A stretch of DNA of 64,000 nucleotides, from positions 124,001-188,000 of the forward strand of contig REDI01000039.1 in the NCBI GenBank assembly GCA_007693595.1, in the 5' to 3' direction. Source of the stretch: Deltaproteobacteria bacterium (GTDB taxonomy: Bacteria; Myxococcota_A; UBA796; GCA-2862545). Below the pieces are notes generated by a model. It worked only from the letters and a program-made list of their open reading frames with translations. It ran no database searches and had not been told where the DNA came from. This document shows positions 1 through 9,904 of this stretch, in pieces (position 1 is the stretch's first letter; each line of letters starts with the position of its first letter). A program made the position numbers and the translations under genes.

Positions 1-2798
1 TCGTCTTCGCCGCCGGCAACCTCCTGGCGCTCGCCGAAGGGAGCGCGGAGCCGCACGCCGCCTTCCCGATGAAGGGGGTCAAGGTCACCGAGGAAGAGCT
101 CGACGGGCTCCACGTCTGGGTCTACGAGCTTCCCGAAGTTCGTGGCACCACCCGGGTCATCGCGACGATTAATCCGTTGCTTCCCAATGATGGGGGTCGT
201 ATCCACTTCGACGCTCGCTTGAACACCTCGCGGCGCATGGCGCAGCTTCGGTCGGCCCTCGCGTGGCTTCGCGCGCAGCATGGTGACAACCTTACGATGG
301 TCGTCGCCCCCGCCGGTTACTTCGGTTTCAAGAACCGCATCCCTGTGTGGACCGAGGACTCCGATGAGAACGTGGTCGAGGGGCGGGGCGAGCTCGTCGA
401 CACCACTGTCGGTCGTGTCCTGTTCTACCAGATCGTGCCGCGGGAACTTCCCTTCCACCTCGTCGATCGCCCTATGTCCAAGAAGGCTCTTGGCGAGATC
501 ATCGACCGTTGCTACCGCAAAGCTGGCGCCAAGGCTACCGTGCTCTTCGCCGACGGCCTGATGCAGCTCGGCTTCCGCATGGCCGCCGAGGCTGGGGTGT
601 CGATCTGTCTGGATGACATGAAGATCCCCGACAGCAAGCAGTCGATGCTCGACGCCGCGCACGGCGAGGTTCAAGAGACCGAGACCCAGTACAGCGAAGG
701 CCTGATCACGCCGCGCGAGAAGTACAATAAGGTGGTCGACATCTGGTCCAAGGTCACCGCCCAGCTCTCCGAGGAGCTGCTCAGCAGCATCTCGACCGAG
801 GTCGTCCACGGCCCCAACGGCGAGAGCGCCGAGCAAGACAGCTTCAACTCCGTCTTCATGATGGTCGACTCGGGCGCTCGTGGCTCGCCTACTCAGGTGC
901 GTCAGCTCGCCGGGATGCGCGGCCTGATGGCCAAGCCGTCGGGTGAGATCATCGAGACCCCTATTACCGCGAACTTCCGTGAGGGGCTGTCGGTCCTTCA
1001 ATACTTCACGTCCACCCACGGTGCGCGAAAGGGTCTAGCCGACACTGCCCTGAAGACTGCGAACTCTGGTTATCTGACCCGGCGCCTGGTCGACGTGGTC
1101 CAAGACACCATCGTCACGGCGATCGACTGTGGCACCACCGAAGGTCTCGAGATCCAATCCTTGATCGAGGGGGGCGAGATCATCGAGCACCTCGGCGAGC
1201 GGGTCCTGGGCCGGGTCGCGGCCGAGGACGTTCTCGATCCCTACTCCGACGAGATCCTCGTCACTCGCGGCGAGCTCCTCGACGAGCGAGCGGTCGAGCG
1301 GGTCGTGCAGGCGGGCGTTGAGCGCATCAAGATCCGCTCGGTCCTCACTTGCGAGATGCGCTGGGGCGTATGCTCCAAGTGCTACGGGCGTGACCTCGCG
1401 CGCGGCAACCTCGTCAACATCGGTGAGGCTGTGGGCGTCATCGCCGCGCAGTCCATCGGTGAGCCGGGGACGCAGCTCACGATGCGTACCTTCCACATTG
1501 GGGGTACGGCGACCTCCAAGGTGGCGGAGTCCACCCTCGAGCTTCGCACCACCGGCACCCTGCGCTACTCCGAGACGCTGATTACCGCGTTGAACCGGAA
1601 TGGCGAGATCGTGGTCATGTCCCGCAACGGCGAGGTCACAGTCGAAGACGCGAAGGGTCGGGAGCGCGAGCGCTACGCGGTGCCTTACGGTGCCACCCTG
1701 CTGGTCGAAGATGGCAAGAAGGTCGCAGCGAAGATGAAGATCGCGCAGTGGGACCCGTTCAACATGCCGATCCTCAGCACCATGGATGGCGAAGCCATCT
1801 TCGAGGATCTCGTGGATGGCAAATCCGTTCGCGAGGACGTCGACGTCACGGGCATCGCGCGGCTGGTCATCACCGACTTCAAGAACACGGATCTCAAACC
1901 GCGTGTCGTCATTCAAGATGAGACAGGCCACACTCAGCGGTACTTCCTGCCGGTGAACGCCTACGTCATGGCGAAGTCGGGCTCGCAGATCAAGGTGGGC
2001 GATGTCCTGGCCAAGATCCCTCGCGAGACCACCAAGACCAAGGACATCACGGGTGGTCTGCCCCGAGTGGCTGAGCTCTTCGAAGCGCGCAAGCCCAAGG
2101 AGGTCGCAATCATCACCGAGATCGACGGTACGGTCTCGTTTGGCAAGGACACGAAGGGCAAACGTCGCGTGGTGGTCACCACCGAGGAAGGCCTGTCCGA
2201 GGAGTACCTCATCCCCAAGGGCAAGAACATCACCGTCAACGAAGGGGACTTCGTTCGCGCGGGAGAAGCCCTCATGGATGGTGCGGCCAACCCGCACGAC
2301 ATCCTGAAGATCCAGGGTGAGGAGGCGCTCGCGCGCTACCTGCTCGACGAGATCCAGGAGGTCTACCGCCTGCAGGGTGTCAAGATCAACGACAAGCACA
2401 TCGAGGTCATCGTGCGTCAGATGCTGCGGCGGGTTCGGGTGCGCAAGGTTGGTGACACCGACTTCTTGGTGGACGAGGTGGTGGACAAGCATCGCTTCGA
2501 CGAGGTCAACCGCCACATCATCGCCATGGGCGGTATCCCGGCGGACAAGGAGCCCCTGCTCCTCGGTATCACCAAGGCCAGTCTGTCAACGGACTCCTTC
2601 CTCTCGGCGGCCTCCTTCCAAGAGACCACCCGCGTGCTTACGGAGGCGGCCATCAAGGGCCAGGTCGACGAGCTGCGGGGCTGCAAAGAGAACGTGATCA
2701 TGGGCCGACTGATCCCGGCTGGCACGGGCTTCGCTGCCTACAGCAAGCTGGGCATGAGTTTCCTCGATAAGTCCGAAGCGGACTCCGAGGCGCTCTAG
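1..2798 (+). CDS. rpoC: RNA polymerase subunit beta' (RpoC), C-terminal part, 5' end outside window
   Basis: This is the beta' subunit of RNA polymerase, and the reading frame is open from base 3. From about base 390 (DTTVGRV...) to the stop the protein follows bacterial RpoC closely. All four cysteines of the second zinc site are present (DCGTTEG, then [16 protein letters not shown]), as is the trigger loop ([20 protein letters not shown]). The C-terminal GRLIPAGTG region is followed by a short acidic tail. About 130 residues upstream of that point, as far as the window edge, do not resemble the usual RpoC sequence leading into this region; see findings. The catalytic NADFDGD motif lies off the window. 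rpsL follows after 167 bases, the usual rpoBC-rpsL order. Confidence 0.95.
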   Translation, partial: VFAAGNLLALAEGSAEPHAAFPMKGVKVTEEELDGLHVWVYELPEVRGTTRVIATINPLLPNDGGRIHFDARLNTSRRMAQLRSALAWLRAQHGDNLTMVVAPAGYFGFKNRIPVWTEDSDENVVEGRGELVDTTVGRVLFYQIVPRELPFHLVDRPMSKKALGEIIDRCYRKAGAKATVLFADGLMQLGFRMAAEAGVSICLDDMKIPDSKQSMLDAAHGEVQETETQYSEGLITPREKYNKVVDIWSKVTAQLSEELLSSISTEVVHGPNGESAEQDSFNSVFMMVDSGARGSPTQVRQLAGMRGLMAKPSGEIIETPITANFREGLSVLQYFTSTHGARKGLADTALKTANSGYLTRRLVDVVQDTIVTAIDCGTTEGLEIQSLIEGGEIIEHLGERVLGRVAAEDVLDPYSDEILVTRGELLDERAVERVVQAGVERIKIRSVLTCEMRWGVCSKCYGRDLARGNLVNIGEAVGVIAAQSIGEPGTQLTMRTFHIGGTATSKVAESTLELRTTGTLRYSETLITALNRNGEIVVMSRNGEVTVEDAKGRERERYAVPYGATLLVEDGKKVAAKMKIAQWDPFNMPILSTMDGEAIFEDLVDGKSVREDVDVTGIARLVITDFKNTDLKPRVVIQDETGHTQRYFLPVNAYVMAKSGSQIKVGDVLAKIPRETTKTKDITGGLPRVAELFEARKPKEVAIITEIDGTVSFGKDTKGKRRVVVTTEEGLSEEYLIPKGKNITVNEGDFVRAGEALMDGAANPHDILKIQGEEALARYLLDEIQEVYRLQGVKINDKHIEVIVRQMLRRVRVRKVGDTDFLVDEVVDKHRFDEVNRHIIAMGGIPADKEPLLLGITKASLSTDSFLSAASFQETTRVLTEAAIKGQVDELRGCKENVIMGRLIPAGTGFAAYSKLGMSFLDKSEADSEAL

Positions 2799-2885
2799 AC
2801 AGGATCCGCCCCCTTCTCTCTAGGCTGTTCCAGAGGGGAGGGGCCACACCCGCGCTCCGCTGCAGGGCGGATCGCCCGCGAGGGC

Positions 2886-2912
2886 TTGACAGGAGGCTCT
2901 CGCATCTATAAA
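2886..2912 (+). promoter_or_regulatory. candidate sigma-70 promoter for rpsL
   Basis: A perfect -35 (TTGACA, 2886-2891) is followed 15 bases later by TATAAA (2907-2912) in the rpoC-rpsL gap. Transcription would start near 2919, about 45 bases before the rpsL ATG. The 15-base spacer is shorter than the usual 17. Just upstream (about 2811-2846) is an imperfect inverted repeat of pyrimidine- and purine-rich arms that could end rpoC transcripts. Confidence 0.5.
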
Positions 2913-2965
2913 CCGCAGCGTCGCCGACGGAGCCGGGCTGCTCCGACGGACACAGAGGATTTCGT

Positions 2966-3340
2966 ATGCCGACCATCAACCAGCTTATCCGCAAGGGCCG
3001 CAAGCGCGTTCACAAAAAGTCGACCGCGCCCGCCCTCAAGGGCTCGCCTCAGAAGCGCGGGGTCTGCACCCGCGTGTACGCGACCACCCCCAAGAAGCCG
3101 AACTCAGCGCTCCGTAAGGTCGCGCGCGTCCGGCTGACCAATGGGATCGAGGTTACGTCGTACATCCCTGGTGAGGGCCACAACCTTCAAGAGCACAGCT
3201 CGGTGCTGATCCGTGGCGGCCGCGTCAAGGACCTTCCCGGCGTGCGCTACCACATCATTCGCGGCACCCTCGACAGCCAGGGTGTCAATGCTCGCCGCCA
3301 GCGCCGCTCCAAGTACGGCGCTAAGCGTCCGAAGAAGTAG
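2966..3340 (+). CDS. rpsL: 30S ribosomal protein S12
   Basis: S12 is the decoding-centre protein of the 30S subunit. The 124-residue product has normal length and carries the conserved decoding loop [12 protein letters not shown] and the [10 protein letters not shown] and [13 protein letters not shown] blocks. The lysine that is mutated in streptomycin-resistant strains elsewhere (in KKPNSALRK) is the wild-type residue. The ATG is preceded by AGAGGA. rpsG follows after 9 bases, so the two are co-transcribed. Confidence 0.98.
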   Translation: MPTINQLIRKGRKRVHKKSTAPALKGSPQKRGVCTRVYATTPKKPNSALRKVARVRLTNGIEVTSYIPGEGHNLQEHSSVLIRGGRVKDLPGVRYHIIRGTLDSQGVNARRQRRSKYGAKRPKK

Positions 3341-3349
3341 GAACGTACC

Positions 3350-3820
3350 ATGCCTCGTCGTCGCGAAGTACCCAAGCGTCAGATCCTGCCGGATCCCCGC
3401 TACAACGACCTCCTGGTCGCCAAGTTCATGAACGTGCTCATGCTTGATGGCAAGAAGGCCGTAGCCGAGAAGATCGTCTACGGTGCCTTCGACATCGTCG
3501 AAGAGCGCACCAAAGAGGATCCCCTCCTCTTGTTCCGCAAGGCGGTCGAGAACGTCGAGCCGGTGGTCGAGGTCAAGAGCCGCCGGGTGGGTGGCTCGAC
3601 CTACCAGGTTCCGGTCGAGGTTCGCCCCTCGCGTCGTACCGCGCTCGCGATCCGCTGGATCATTCAGCACGCGCGCAACCGCGGCGGCAAAACCATGAAC
3701 GACAAGCTCGCCAACGAGCTCATCGAAGCCTCGCACCAGCGAGGCGGCGCGGTCAAGAAGAAGGACGACGTCCATCGCATGGCCGAAGCCAACAAGGCCT
3801 TCTCGCATTACCGCTGGTAG
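3350..3820 (+). CDS. rpsG: 30S ribosomal protein S7
   Basis: S7 nucleates assembly of the 30S head and contacts E-site tRNA. The 156-residue product begins [10 protein letters not shown] as in most bacteria and keeps the [14 protein letters not shown] and [21 protein letters not shown] blocks. It sits directly behind rpsL. The gene normally next in the str operon (fusA, then tuf) is absent; only 166 non-coding bases separate it from rpsJ. Confidence 0.98.
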   Translation: MPRRREVPKRQILPDPRYNDLLVAKFMNVLMLDGKKAVAEKIVYGAFDIVEERTKEDPLLLFRKAVENVEPVVEVKSRRVGGSTYQVPVEVRPSRRTALAIRWIIQHARNRGGKTMNDKLANELIEASHQRGGAVKKKDDVHRMAEANKAFSHYRW

Positions 3821-3986
3821 GCTGCTCGGCAGCGTCGCTGCCACCCTTCACTCGTATACGTAGCGGAAAGGCGCACAACGAGGCGCTCTGGCCGCCCAGG
3901 GGCCTCTCCGGGCCATCTCTCGCTGTCCGCGCTCTGCGGGCCGCACCCTCTCGACTCTGACCTGATTGCAGGTCCCCGAGGTTACC

Positions 3987-4301
3987 ATGTCGTCGAGCAA
4001 CAAGATCAGAATCCGACTCAAGGCGTACGACCACAAGCTTCTCGACAAGTCTGCGCGAGAGATCGTCGAGACCGCCAAGCGGACCGGCGTCGATATTCGC
4101 GGCCCGTTCCCGCTTCCTACCACCATCAACCGGTGGACGGTGCTCCGTGGTCCCCACGTCGACAAGAAGTCGCGTGAGCAGTTCGAGCGCCGTACCCATC
4201 ACCGTCTGCTCGACATCCTCGAGCCCACCCAAGCCACGGTCGACGCGCTCATGAAGCTCGACCTGTCTGCGGGTGTGCACGTCGACATCGACCTGTCCTA
4301 G
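3987..4301 (+). CDS. rpsJ: 30S ribosomal protein S10
   Basis: S10 is a 30S head protein and, in the NusE role, part of transcription antitermination complexes. The start is the ATG at 3987, giving 104 residues ([19 protein letters not shown]), the family length. An in-frame TTG at 3966 would add seven unconserved residues. The C-terminal [14 protein letters not shown] is typical. It opens the S10 block, but the next gene is rplD, not rplC; only 18 bases lie between. Confidence 0.97.
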   Translation: MSSSNKIRIRLKAYDHKLLDKSAREIVETAKRTGVDIRGPFPLPTTINRWTVLRGPHVDKKSREQFERRTHHRLLDILEPTQATVDALMKLDLSAGVHVDIDLS

Positions 4302-4319
4302 AGCAGCGCGGAGGATCCC

Positions 4320-4943
4320 ATGCCGACCATCGACGTCTACAACAAGAACCGCGAGAAGGTCTCGGAGCTCAACCTCAGCGATGAGGTCTTTGGAGCACCA
4401 ATCCGCGAAGACCTCATCCACGCCGTCGTGCGCTATCAGCGTGCCAAGGCTCGCCAAGGGACCCACAAGGTCAAGGGGCGCGCCGAGGTTCGTGGTGGTG
4501 GCCGCAAGCCCTGGAAGCAGAAGGGTACGGGACGTGCGCGTCAAGGCACCATTCGCGCCCCCCAGTGGCGGGGCGGTGGCGTGGTGCACGGCCCTACGCC
4601 TCGTAGCTACGCCTTCAAGCTCAACAAGAAGGTCCGGCGCGCCGCCCTCCGAGGGGCGCTCTCGCAGCGGGTCTCGACCGGGGCCATCATCGTGCTCGAC
4701 GAGCTCGACCTCCCCGAGATCAAGACTCGCCAAGTAGCGGACCTGCTCAAGACCTTCGAGGTCAAGGACGCGCTCCTCGTGCTCCCCGAGAAGAACGACA
4801 ATGTTCAGCTCAGCGCGCGGAACCTGCCCAACGTCACCACCCTCCTCGTCGAGGGCGTCAACGTGCGCGATGTCTTGCATCGCGGCAATCTCATCTTGAC
4901 CCGAGCCGCCATCGAGGCGCTCGCTCAACGTCTCGGGGGCTGA
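4320..4943 (+). CDS. rplD: 50S ribosomal protein L4
   Basis: L4 lines the peptide exit tunnel and in enterobacteria represses its own operon. The 207-residue product contains the tunnel loop ([19 protein letters not shown], then [14 protein letters not shown]) and the ARNLPNV / [10 protein letters not shown]-terminal blocks. GGAGGATCCC precedes the ATG. It follows rpsJ directly because rplC is missing here. rplW begins 1 base after its stop, indicating translational coupling. Confidence 0.97.
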   Translation: MPTIDVYNKNREKVSELNLSDEVFGAPIREDLIHAVVRYQRAKARQGTHKVKGRAEVRGGGRKPWKQKGTGRARQGTIRAPQWRGGGVVHGPTPRSYAFKLNKKVRRAALRGALSQRVSTGAIIVLDELDLPEIKTRQVADLLKTFEVKDALLVLPEKNDNVQLSARNLPNVTTLLVEGVNVRDVLHRGNLILTRAAIEALAQRLGG

Positions 4944-4944
4944 C

Positions 4945-5229
4945 ATGGAACTCAAAGACATCCTGGTGCGTCCCATCGTCACCGAGAAGACCACGGTCCA
5001 CCTTGGGAACGACAATACCTATGCCTTCGAGGTCAACCTCAAGGCCAATAAGAATCAGGTCAAGCACGCGATCGAGCAGTACTACGGCGTGTCAGTCGCC
5101 GACGTGCGCACGCTCGTCATGCGCGGAAAGGTCAAGCGGTTTGGGCGCCATCACTCTAAGCGCTCCAACTGGAAGAAGGCCTACGTGACCCTCGCCGACG
5201 GCGAGTCCATCAACATCTTCGAGGCCTGA
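4945..5229 (+). CDS. rplW: 50S ribosomal protein L23
   Basis: L23 sits at the tunnel exit and is the docking site for trigger factor and SRP. The 94-residue product starts with the family signature [14 protein letters not shown] and contains [19 protein letters not shown] and [17 protein letters not shown]. The ATG lies one base downstream of the rplD stop, and rplB follows after 8 bases. Confidence 0.97.
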   Translation: MELKDILVRPIVTEKTTVHLGNDNTYAFEVNLKANKNQVKHAIEQYYGVSVADVRTLVMRGKVKRFGRHHSKRSNWKKAYVTLADGESINIFEA

Positions 5230-5237
5230 GGTACGTC

Positions 5238-6059
5238 ATGGGCAACAAGAAGTACAAGCCGACCTCCGCTGGCCGCCGCGGCATGACCGTGTCGGACTTC
5301 GCAGAGATCACGACCAGCAAGCCGGAGCGTTCGCTCCTGGCGCCTGCGCCGAAGTCTGGCGGCCGGAACAACCGGGGCCGGATCACGGTGCGGCACCGGG
5401 GCGGCGGGCATAAGCGGCGCTATCGCATCATCGACTTCCGCCGCGACAAAGAGAACGTCCCGGGTAAGGTTGCGACGATCGAGTACGATCCCAACCGATC
5501 CGCGCGCATCGCGCTCATCCACTTTGCAGATGGCGAGAAGCGTTACATCTTGCACCCCTTGGGGCTCGAAGTCGGGGATACCGTCATCACCCAAGATGGT
5601 GCCGATGTGAAGCCCGGCAACGCGATGCGGTTGCGTGCCATCCCGCTCGGGACCTGGGTCCACAACGTCGAGCTCACCCACGGGCGGGGCGGACAGCTCT
5701 GTCGCTCGGCGGGCTCCTACGCGCAGGTCATGGCCAAGGAAGGGAAGTACGTGCTTCTCCGCCTTCCGTCCGGTGAGCTTCGTCAGGTCTTCGCCGAGAA
5801 CCGCGCGACTATCGGCCAGGTGGGCAACACCTCGCACGAGAACGTGGTGGTCGGGAAGGCTGGCCGGACCCGCTGGAAGGGGATTCGCCCCACGGTTCGA
5901 GGCACGGCCATGAACCCGGTCGACCACCCCCATGGTGGTGGTGAGGGCCGGTCCAAGGGGCGCCACCCGGTGACCCCATGGGGCAAGCCCACGAAGGGCT
6001 ACCGCACCCGCAACAAGCGGAAGGGTTCCTCCCGCTTCATCGTCAAGCGTCGTAACTAA
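5238..6059 (+). CDS. rplB: 50S ribosomal protein L2
   Basis: L2 is required for subunit association and peptidyl-transferase centre architecture. The 273-residue product matches the family length exactly and contains [20 protein letters not shown], and near the C terminus the [14 protein letters not shown] loop with the histidine important for peptidyl transfer. The C-terminal basic tail ends [10 protein letters not shown]. Confidence 0.98.
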   Translation: MGNKKYKPTSAGRRGMTVSDFAEITTSKPERSLLAPAPKSGGRNNRGRITVRHRGGGHKRRYRIIDFRRDKENVPGKVATIEYDPNRSARIALIHFADGEKRYILHPLGLEVGDTVITQDGADVKPGNAMRLRAIPLGTWVHNVELTHGRGGQLCRSAGSYAQVMAKEGKYVLLRLPSGELRQVFAENRATIGQVGNTSHENVVVGKAGRTRWKGIRPTVRGTAMNPVDHPHGGGEGRSKGRHPVTPWGKPTKGYRTRNKRKGSSRFIVKRRN

Positions 6060-6073
6060 GAGGAGGTTCCACA

Positions 6074-6349
6074 ATGGCGCGTTCTATTTACAAGGGCCCG
6101 TTCGTCGACCCCTCTCTTCGCAAGAAGGTGGTGCGGGCGCGCGAGGCTGATAGTCACAAGGTCATCAAGACCTGGAGTCGCCGGTCCACGATCGTCCCCG
6201 ACATGATCGGGCTCACGTTTGCAGTTCACAACGGAAGGCAGTTCATCCCGGTCTATGTGACCGAGCAGATGATCGGTCACAAGCTTGGCGAATTCGCTCC
6301 CACGCGCACCTTCAAGGGGCACGCTGCGGATCGAAAGGCCAAGCGGTAG
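6074..6349 (+). CDS. rpsS: 30S ribosomal protein S19
   Basis: S19 pairs with S13 in the 30S head. The 91-residue product begins [12 protein letters not shown] and contains [18 protein letters not shown] and the [20 protein letters not shown] core. AGAGGAGG lies just before the ATG, one of the strongest ribosome-binding sites in the block. rplV starts 10 bases after the stop. Confidence 0.98.
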   Translation: MARSIYKGPFVDPSLRKKVVRAREADSHKVIKTWSRRSTIVPDMIGLTFAVHNGRQFIPVYVTEQMIGHKLGEFAPTRTFKGHAADRKAKR

Positions 6350-6359
6350 AGGCCAAGTC

Positions 6360-6707
6360 ATGATCAGCAATGCAAAGCTCAAGTTCGCTCGCGTCTCGGC
6401 ACAGAAGGCTCGCCTGGTGGCGGATCTCGTCCGTGGTCGCCAAGTGCCCGAGGCCATCGAGGTCCTGACGTTCACGCAGAAGAAGTCTGCGCCGATGATC
6501 AAGAAGTTGGTCGAGTCGGCGGTCGCCAATGCGGAGCAGAAGGCCAGTCGCGATGGCGATCCCATCGACATCGACGACCTCTTCATCGAGAGCATTACCG
6601 TCGATCAGGGCCCGAGCCTGCGGCGTTTCCGCCCGCGTGCTCAAGGGCGTGCGACCCGAATTCTCAAGAAGACCAGCCATATCAGCGTCGTACTCGGCGA
6701 GCGGTGA
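6360..6707 (+). CDS. rplV: 50S ribosomal protein L22
   Basis: L22 forms part of the exit-tunnel constriction. Starting at the ATG at 6360 gives 115 residues ([22 protein letters not shown]), close to the usual 110. The longer in-frame extension to 6285 overlaps rpsS and is not conserved. The tunnel beta-hairpin region ([20 protein letters not shown]) is intact, as is the C-terminal HISVVLGER. Confidence 0.97.
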   Translation: MISNAKLKFARVSAQKARLVADLVRGRQVPEAIEVLTFTQKKSAPMIKKLVESAVANAEQKASRDGDPIDIDDLFIESITVDQGPSLRRFRPRAQGRATRILKKTSHISVVLGER

Positions 6708-6714
6708 GGACACC

Positions 6715-7359
6715 ATGGGACAAAAGATCAATCCAATCGGCTTCCGCGTAGGGGTTACCCGCGACTGGGACTCCAAGTGGTTCGCCGAGAAAGACTATAG
6801 CCGGTTCCTCGAGGAAGACCTCAAGATCCGCAAGCATGTTCACGACAAGCTCAAGAGCGCCGGGGTGTCCCGTGTCGTGATCGAGCGCGCGGCGAACAAG
6901 GCCAAAGTCTTTGTTCATGCAGCGAAGCCGGGAATCATTCTCGGCAAGCGCACCTCGGGACTGGACCAGCTTCGGGCTGAGCTGCAAGAGCTCGTCTCGA
7001 CCGATGTCTACGTGACCGTCATGGAAGTTCGCAAGGTCGACACCGACGCGGTCCTGGTCGCCGAGAACATCGCGCAGCAGCTCGTCAAGCGCGTGAGCTT
7101 CCGCCGCGCCATGAAGAAGGCGCTCCAGCAAGCGCGACGTGGTGGCGCGAAGGGCATCAAGGTTATGTGTGCGGGCCGACTCGGCGGAGCAGAGATGTCC
7201 CGTACCGAGTGGTACCACGAGGGCCGCGTGCCCCTGCACACTCTCCGTGCAGATGTTGACTACGGCCTTGCAGAGGCCAAGACGACCTACGGCGTCATCG
7301 GCGTCAAGGTCTGGATCTTCAAGGGTGAGATCATGCCCGGCGAACAACGCCAGGGCTGA
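6715..7359 (+). CDS. rpsC: 30S ribosomal protein S3
   Basis: S3 forms the mRNA entry channel. The ATG at 6715 begins [21 protein letters not shown], the canonical S3 N terminus, giving 214 residues. The KH domain with [15 protein letters not shown] (the GxxG loop is GKRT) and the C-terminal [20 protein letters not shown] are present. The end ([13 protein letters not shown]) stops soon after the core and lacks the longer tail of E. coli S3. Confidence 0.97.
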   Translation: MGQKINPIGFRVGVTRDWDSKWFAEKDYSRFLEEDLKIRKHVHDKLKSAGVSRVVIERAANKAKVFVHAAKPGIILGKRTSGLDQLRAELQELVSTDVYVTVMEVRKVDTDAVLVAENIAQQLVKRVSFRRAMKKALQQARRGGAKGIKVMCAGRLGGAEMSRTEWYHEGRVPLHTLRADVDYGLAEAKTTYGVIGVKVWIFKGEIMPGEQRQG

Positions 7360-7376
7360 CCCAAAGGGAGTAAACC

Positions 7377-7796
7377 ATGCTTTCGCCAAAGCGCGTTCGG
7401 CACCGTAAAGTCCAGAAGGGCCGTATGAAGGGCCTGGCCTATCGTGGCAGTGATGTCTCGTTCGGCGACTTCGGGCTTCAGGCCACCACCTGTGGCCGTG
7501 TCACGAGTCGGCAGATCGAGGCTGCGCGTATCGCCATGACCCGTCACGTAAAGCGTGGTGGTAAGGTCTGGATCCGCGTCTTCCCCGACAAGCCGATTTC
7601 TAAGAAGCCCGCTGAGACCCGGATGGGTAAAGGCAAGAGCGGCCCAGATCACTGGGTCGCCGTCGTCAAGCCAGGCCGGATCCTCTACGAACTCGACGGC
7701 GTGCCCGAAGACGTGGCGCGAGAGGCCTTCCGCCTCGCGGGCCACAAGCTCGCTGTCAGGACTCGCTTCGTCAAGCGCGGCGAGGAGGTGCTGTAA
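7377..7796 (+). CDS. rplP: 50S ribosomal protein L16
   Basis: L16 helps position A-site tRNA. The 139-residue product starts [19 protein letters not shown] and has the [20 protein letters not shown] block. The arginine before MGKGK corresponds to the residue hydroxylated in E. coli L16. AAAGGGAG precedes the ATG. The TAA stop shares its last A with the rpmC ATG, so rpmC is translationally coupled. Confidence 0.97.
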   Translation: MLSPKRVRHRKVQKGRMKGLAYRGSDVSFGDFGLQATTCGRVTSRQIEAARIAMTRHVKRGGKVWIRVFPDKPISKKPAETRMGKGKSGPDHWVAVVKPGRILYELDGVPEDVAREAFRLAGHKLAVRTRFVKRGEEVL

Positions 7797-8116
7797 TGGC
7801 CGAGACTATCAAGTCCATGTCCGATGAGTCGCTGACCCATCGCCTCGTCGAGGCGGAGCGTGAGCTGGTTCATCGCCGGTTCGCGCACAGCCAGGGCGCG
7901 CTCGAGAACACCGCCTCCTTGAGGGAGCTCCGCAAGGAGATCGCTCGCATCAAGACCGAGGCGGGTCGTCGGGAGTCGCAGCAGGGCCTCCCCCGCGACG
8001 CGATCTTTAACAAGTACCGTAAAACCCTCGGTAAGAGTCAGCCCAAGGCCGCCTCTGAAGAGTCCAAGGGTGGCTTCTTGCAAGGGATCGTTGACAAGCT
8101 GACCGGCAACGAGTAA
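7796..8116 (+). CDS. rpmC: 50S ribosomal protein L29, with long C-terminal extension
   Basis: L29 lies near the tunnel exit. The first 62 or so residues are recognisable L29 (SDESLTHRLVEAERELVHRR, then LENTASLRELRKEIARIKTE). The protein then continues with about 40 extra residues (through DAIFNKYRKTLGKSQPKAAS to the end GFLQGIVDKLTGNE), making 106 residues against the usual 60-70. The extension is charged and ends in a short amphipathic-looking segment. The start overlaps the rplP stop by one base. Confidence 0.93.
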   Translation: MAETIKSMSDESLTHRLVEAERELVHRRFAHSQGALENTASLRELRKEIARIKTEAGRRESQQGLPRDAIFNKYRKTLGKSQPKAASEESKGGFLQGIVDKLTGNE

Positions 8117-8284
8117 GAGGCGGGGCCGGCGCAAGTCGGTCTCAGGTGGCACTGGCCGCTTCATGCGGCGAGTGCTGGCACGAGCCATGTCGTGGAGCGT
8201 CCTGCCTCGGTAGGAGACCTCTGCGCTATCACTTTCCGAACCGAATCGAGCCGCTCCGCTGGAGTGGTACAACGAGAGGGTCCA

Positions 8285-8545
8285 ATGGCGACCGAAGAAA
8301 GCAACAGCGGCCGTCGTGTGCTCGTAGGGCGCGTTGTTTCCGACAAGATGGACAAGACGGTCACCGTCGAGGTCACGCGTCGGATCAAGCACGCGCGCTA
8401 CCACAAGTACATTACCCGTCGAAAGAACTATAAGGCCCATGATGCCGAGAATGCCTGTAAGGTCGATGATACTGTCGTCATTCAGGAATCCCGTCCTCTC
8501 TCCCGCACCAAGCGGTGGGTCGTCATCGAGCGTCGCGCCACCTGA
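8285..8545 (+). CDS. rpsQ: 30S ribosomal protein S17
   Basis: S17 is an OB-fold 16S rRNA-binding protein. The ATG at 8285 ([20 protein letters not shown]) gives 86 residues, the usual length. GAGAGG lies 6-10 bases upstream. The [16 protein letters not shown] and [16 protein letters not shown] segments are diagnostic. Unusually, 168 bases separate it from rpmC, whereas most genes in this block are 1-20 bases apart. Confidence 0.96.
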   Translation: MATEESNSGRRVLVGRVVSDKMDKTVTVEVTRRIKHARYHKYITRRKNYKAHDAENACKVDDTVVIQESRPLSRTKRWVVIERRAT

Positions 8546-8576
8546 GCTGCGCTGACCTCTCCGCAGGAGTTTCGTC

Positions 8577-8945
8577 ATGATTCAGACTGAAAGCGTGCTC
8601 GATGTAGCCGACAACTCCGGGGCCAAGCGCGTCAAGTGCGTCAAGGTTCTCGGGGGTTCCAAGCGTAAGTACGCTGGGATCGGTGATGTGATCGTCGTCT
8701 CCATCAAGGATGCGGCGCCGAACGGCAAGGTCAAGAAGGGTCAGGTAGCCCGCGCCGTCATCGTGAGGACCCGCAAGGAAGTCCGTCGCGTCGATGGCAG
8801 CTACATCCGTTTCGACACCAACAGTGCCGTACTCGTAGACAAGGAGAACGAGCCCATCGGAACCCGTATTTTCGGGCCGGTGGCGCGCGAGCTCCGCGGC
8901 AAGAACTTCATGCGCATCGTCTCGCTGGCGCCTGAGGTCCTGTAG
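8577..8945 (+). CDS. rplN: 50S ribosomal protein L14
   Basis: L14 forms inter-subunit bridges and is a docking site for silencing and initiation factors. The 122-residue product begins [20 protein letters not shown] and includes [20 protein letters not shown] and the C-terminal [27 protein letters not shown] precedes the ATG. Confidence 0.98.
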   Translation: MIQTESVLDVADNSGAKRVKCVKVLGGSKRKYAGIGDVIVVSIKDAAPNGKVKKGQVARAVIVRTRKEVRRVDGSYIRFDTNSAVLVDKENEPIGTRIFGPVARELRGKNFMRIVSLAPEVL

Positions 8946-8960
8946 GACCTGGAGGAAGAG

Positions 8961-9290
8961 ATGTCCAAGGCCAAGAGCCGCATCCGCTCAGGTGACACCG
9001 TCGTGGTCGTCGCCGGCAAGTATAAAGGAACCCGCGGCAAGGTGCTGCGCGTCATGCCCGACGATGCCAAGGTGGTCGTCGAAGGTGTGCATCGCGTCAA
9101 GCGCCACCAGAAGCCCGTCGGCGATCAGCCAGGCGGAATCATCGAGAAGGAAATGCCCTTCTCGATCTCGAATGTCGCGTTGTGGATTGGTGGAACCGAC
9201 GGCCGAAAGGTCAAGGTCGGCTTCGAGATCCGCGATGGCAAGAAGATCCGCGTCGATCGAAAGACCGGCGCACCGATCGACAACGTGTGA
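8961..9290 (+). CDS. rplX: 50S ribosomal protein L24
   Basis: L24 is an assembly-initiator protein with a KOW motif ([20 protein letters not shown]). The 109-residue product is standard and includes the [13 protein letters not shown] block and the C-terminal [27 protein letters not shown] precedes the ATG. rplE begins 8 bases after the stop. Confidence 0.97.
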   Translation: MSKAKSRIRSGDTVVVVAGKYKGTRGKVLRVMPDDAKVVVEGVHRVKRHQKPVGDQPGGIIEKEMPFSISNVALWIGGTDGRKVKVGFEIRDGKKIRVDRKTGAPIDNV

Positions 9291-9298
9291 GGCAGACA

Positions 9299-9850
9299 AT
9301 GGAAGGATACAGCCCACGGATCAAGGCGTTGTACCGCGAGCAGGTCGCCCCGCGTATGCTCGAGGAGTTCAGCTACTCCAACGTCATGCAGGTCCCCCGT
9401 CTCTCCAAGATCGTGGTCAACACCTCGATCAAGGACGCTATCCAGAACGTCAAGCTTCTGGAGAAGGCCGCCGAGGAGCTCACGCTCATCACGGGGCAGA
9501 AGGCGGTCATCACCCGTGCTCGTCGCTCGATCGCGGGCTTCCGTCTGCGTGAGGGCATGCCCATTGGGGCGCGAGTGACCTTGCGGAATGACCACATGTG
9601 GGAGTTCTTCGACCGTCTCGTCACGGTCGCGATCCCACGTATTCGTGACTTTCGCGGCGTGAACCCCAAGGCCTTCGACGGCCGCGGCAACTACTCTCTC
9701 GGTATTACCGAGCAGATCGTCTTTCCAGAGATTGAGTACGACAAGGTACAGCGGATCACTGGTATGAACATCGCGTTCGTTACGACGGCGCAATCCGACG
9801 AGGAAGGCCGAGCCCTCCTCAAGCACCTCGGGATGCCCTTTGCGTCCTGA
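9299..9850 (+). CDS. rplE: 50S ribosomal protein L5
   Basis: L5 binds 5S rRNA in the central protuberance. Starting at 9299 gives 183 residues ([20 protein letters not shown]). The [14 protein letters not shown] block, the [19 protein letters not shown] block and the [20 protein letters not shown] block are all present. The gene that normally follows, rpsN, is absent: only 54 bases separate the L5 stop from rpsH. Confidence 0.97.
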   Translation: MEGYSPRIKALYREQVAPRMLEEFSYSNVMQVPRLSKIVVNTSIKDAIQNVKLLEKAAEELTLITGQKAVITRARRSIAGFRLREGMPIGARVTLRNDHMWEFFDRLVTVAIPRIRDFRGVNPKAFDGRGNYSLGITEQIVFPEIEYDKVQRITGMNIAFVTTAQSDEEGRALLKHLGMPFAS

Positions 9851-9904
9851 GCGCGAGACGTTCCAACGCCCGGCTTTGGCCGGCGCGCCTAGCGGAGAAT
9901 TTCC

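Noticed and set aside
1035-2516. 493-codon open frame on the minus strand inside rpoC
   Set aside because: It is the shadow of a GC-rich gene. The product is compositionally odd (His/Asp/Leu-rich) with no recognisable domain, and rpoC is unambiguous on the other strand.
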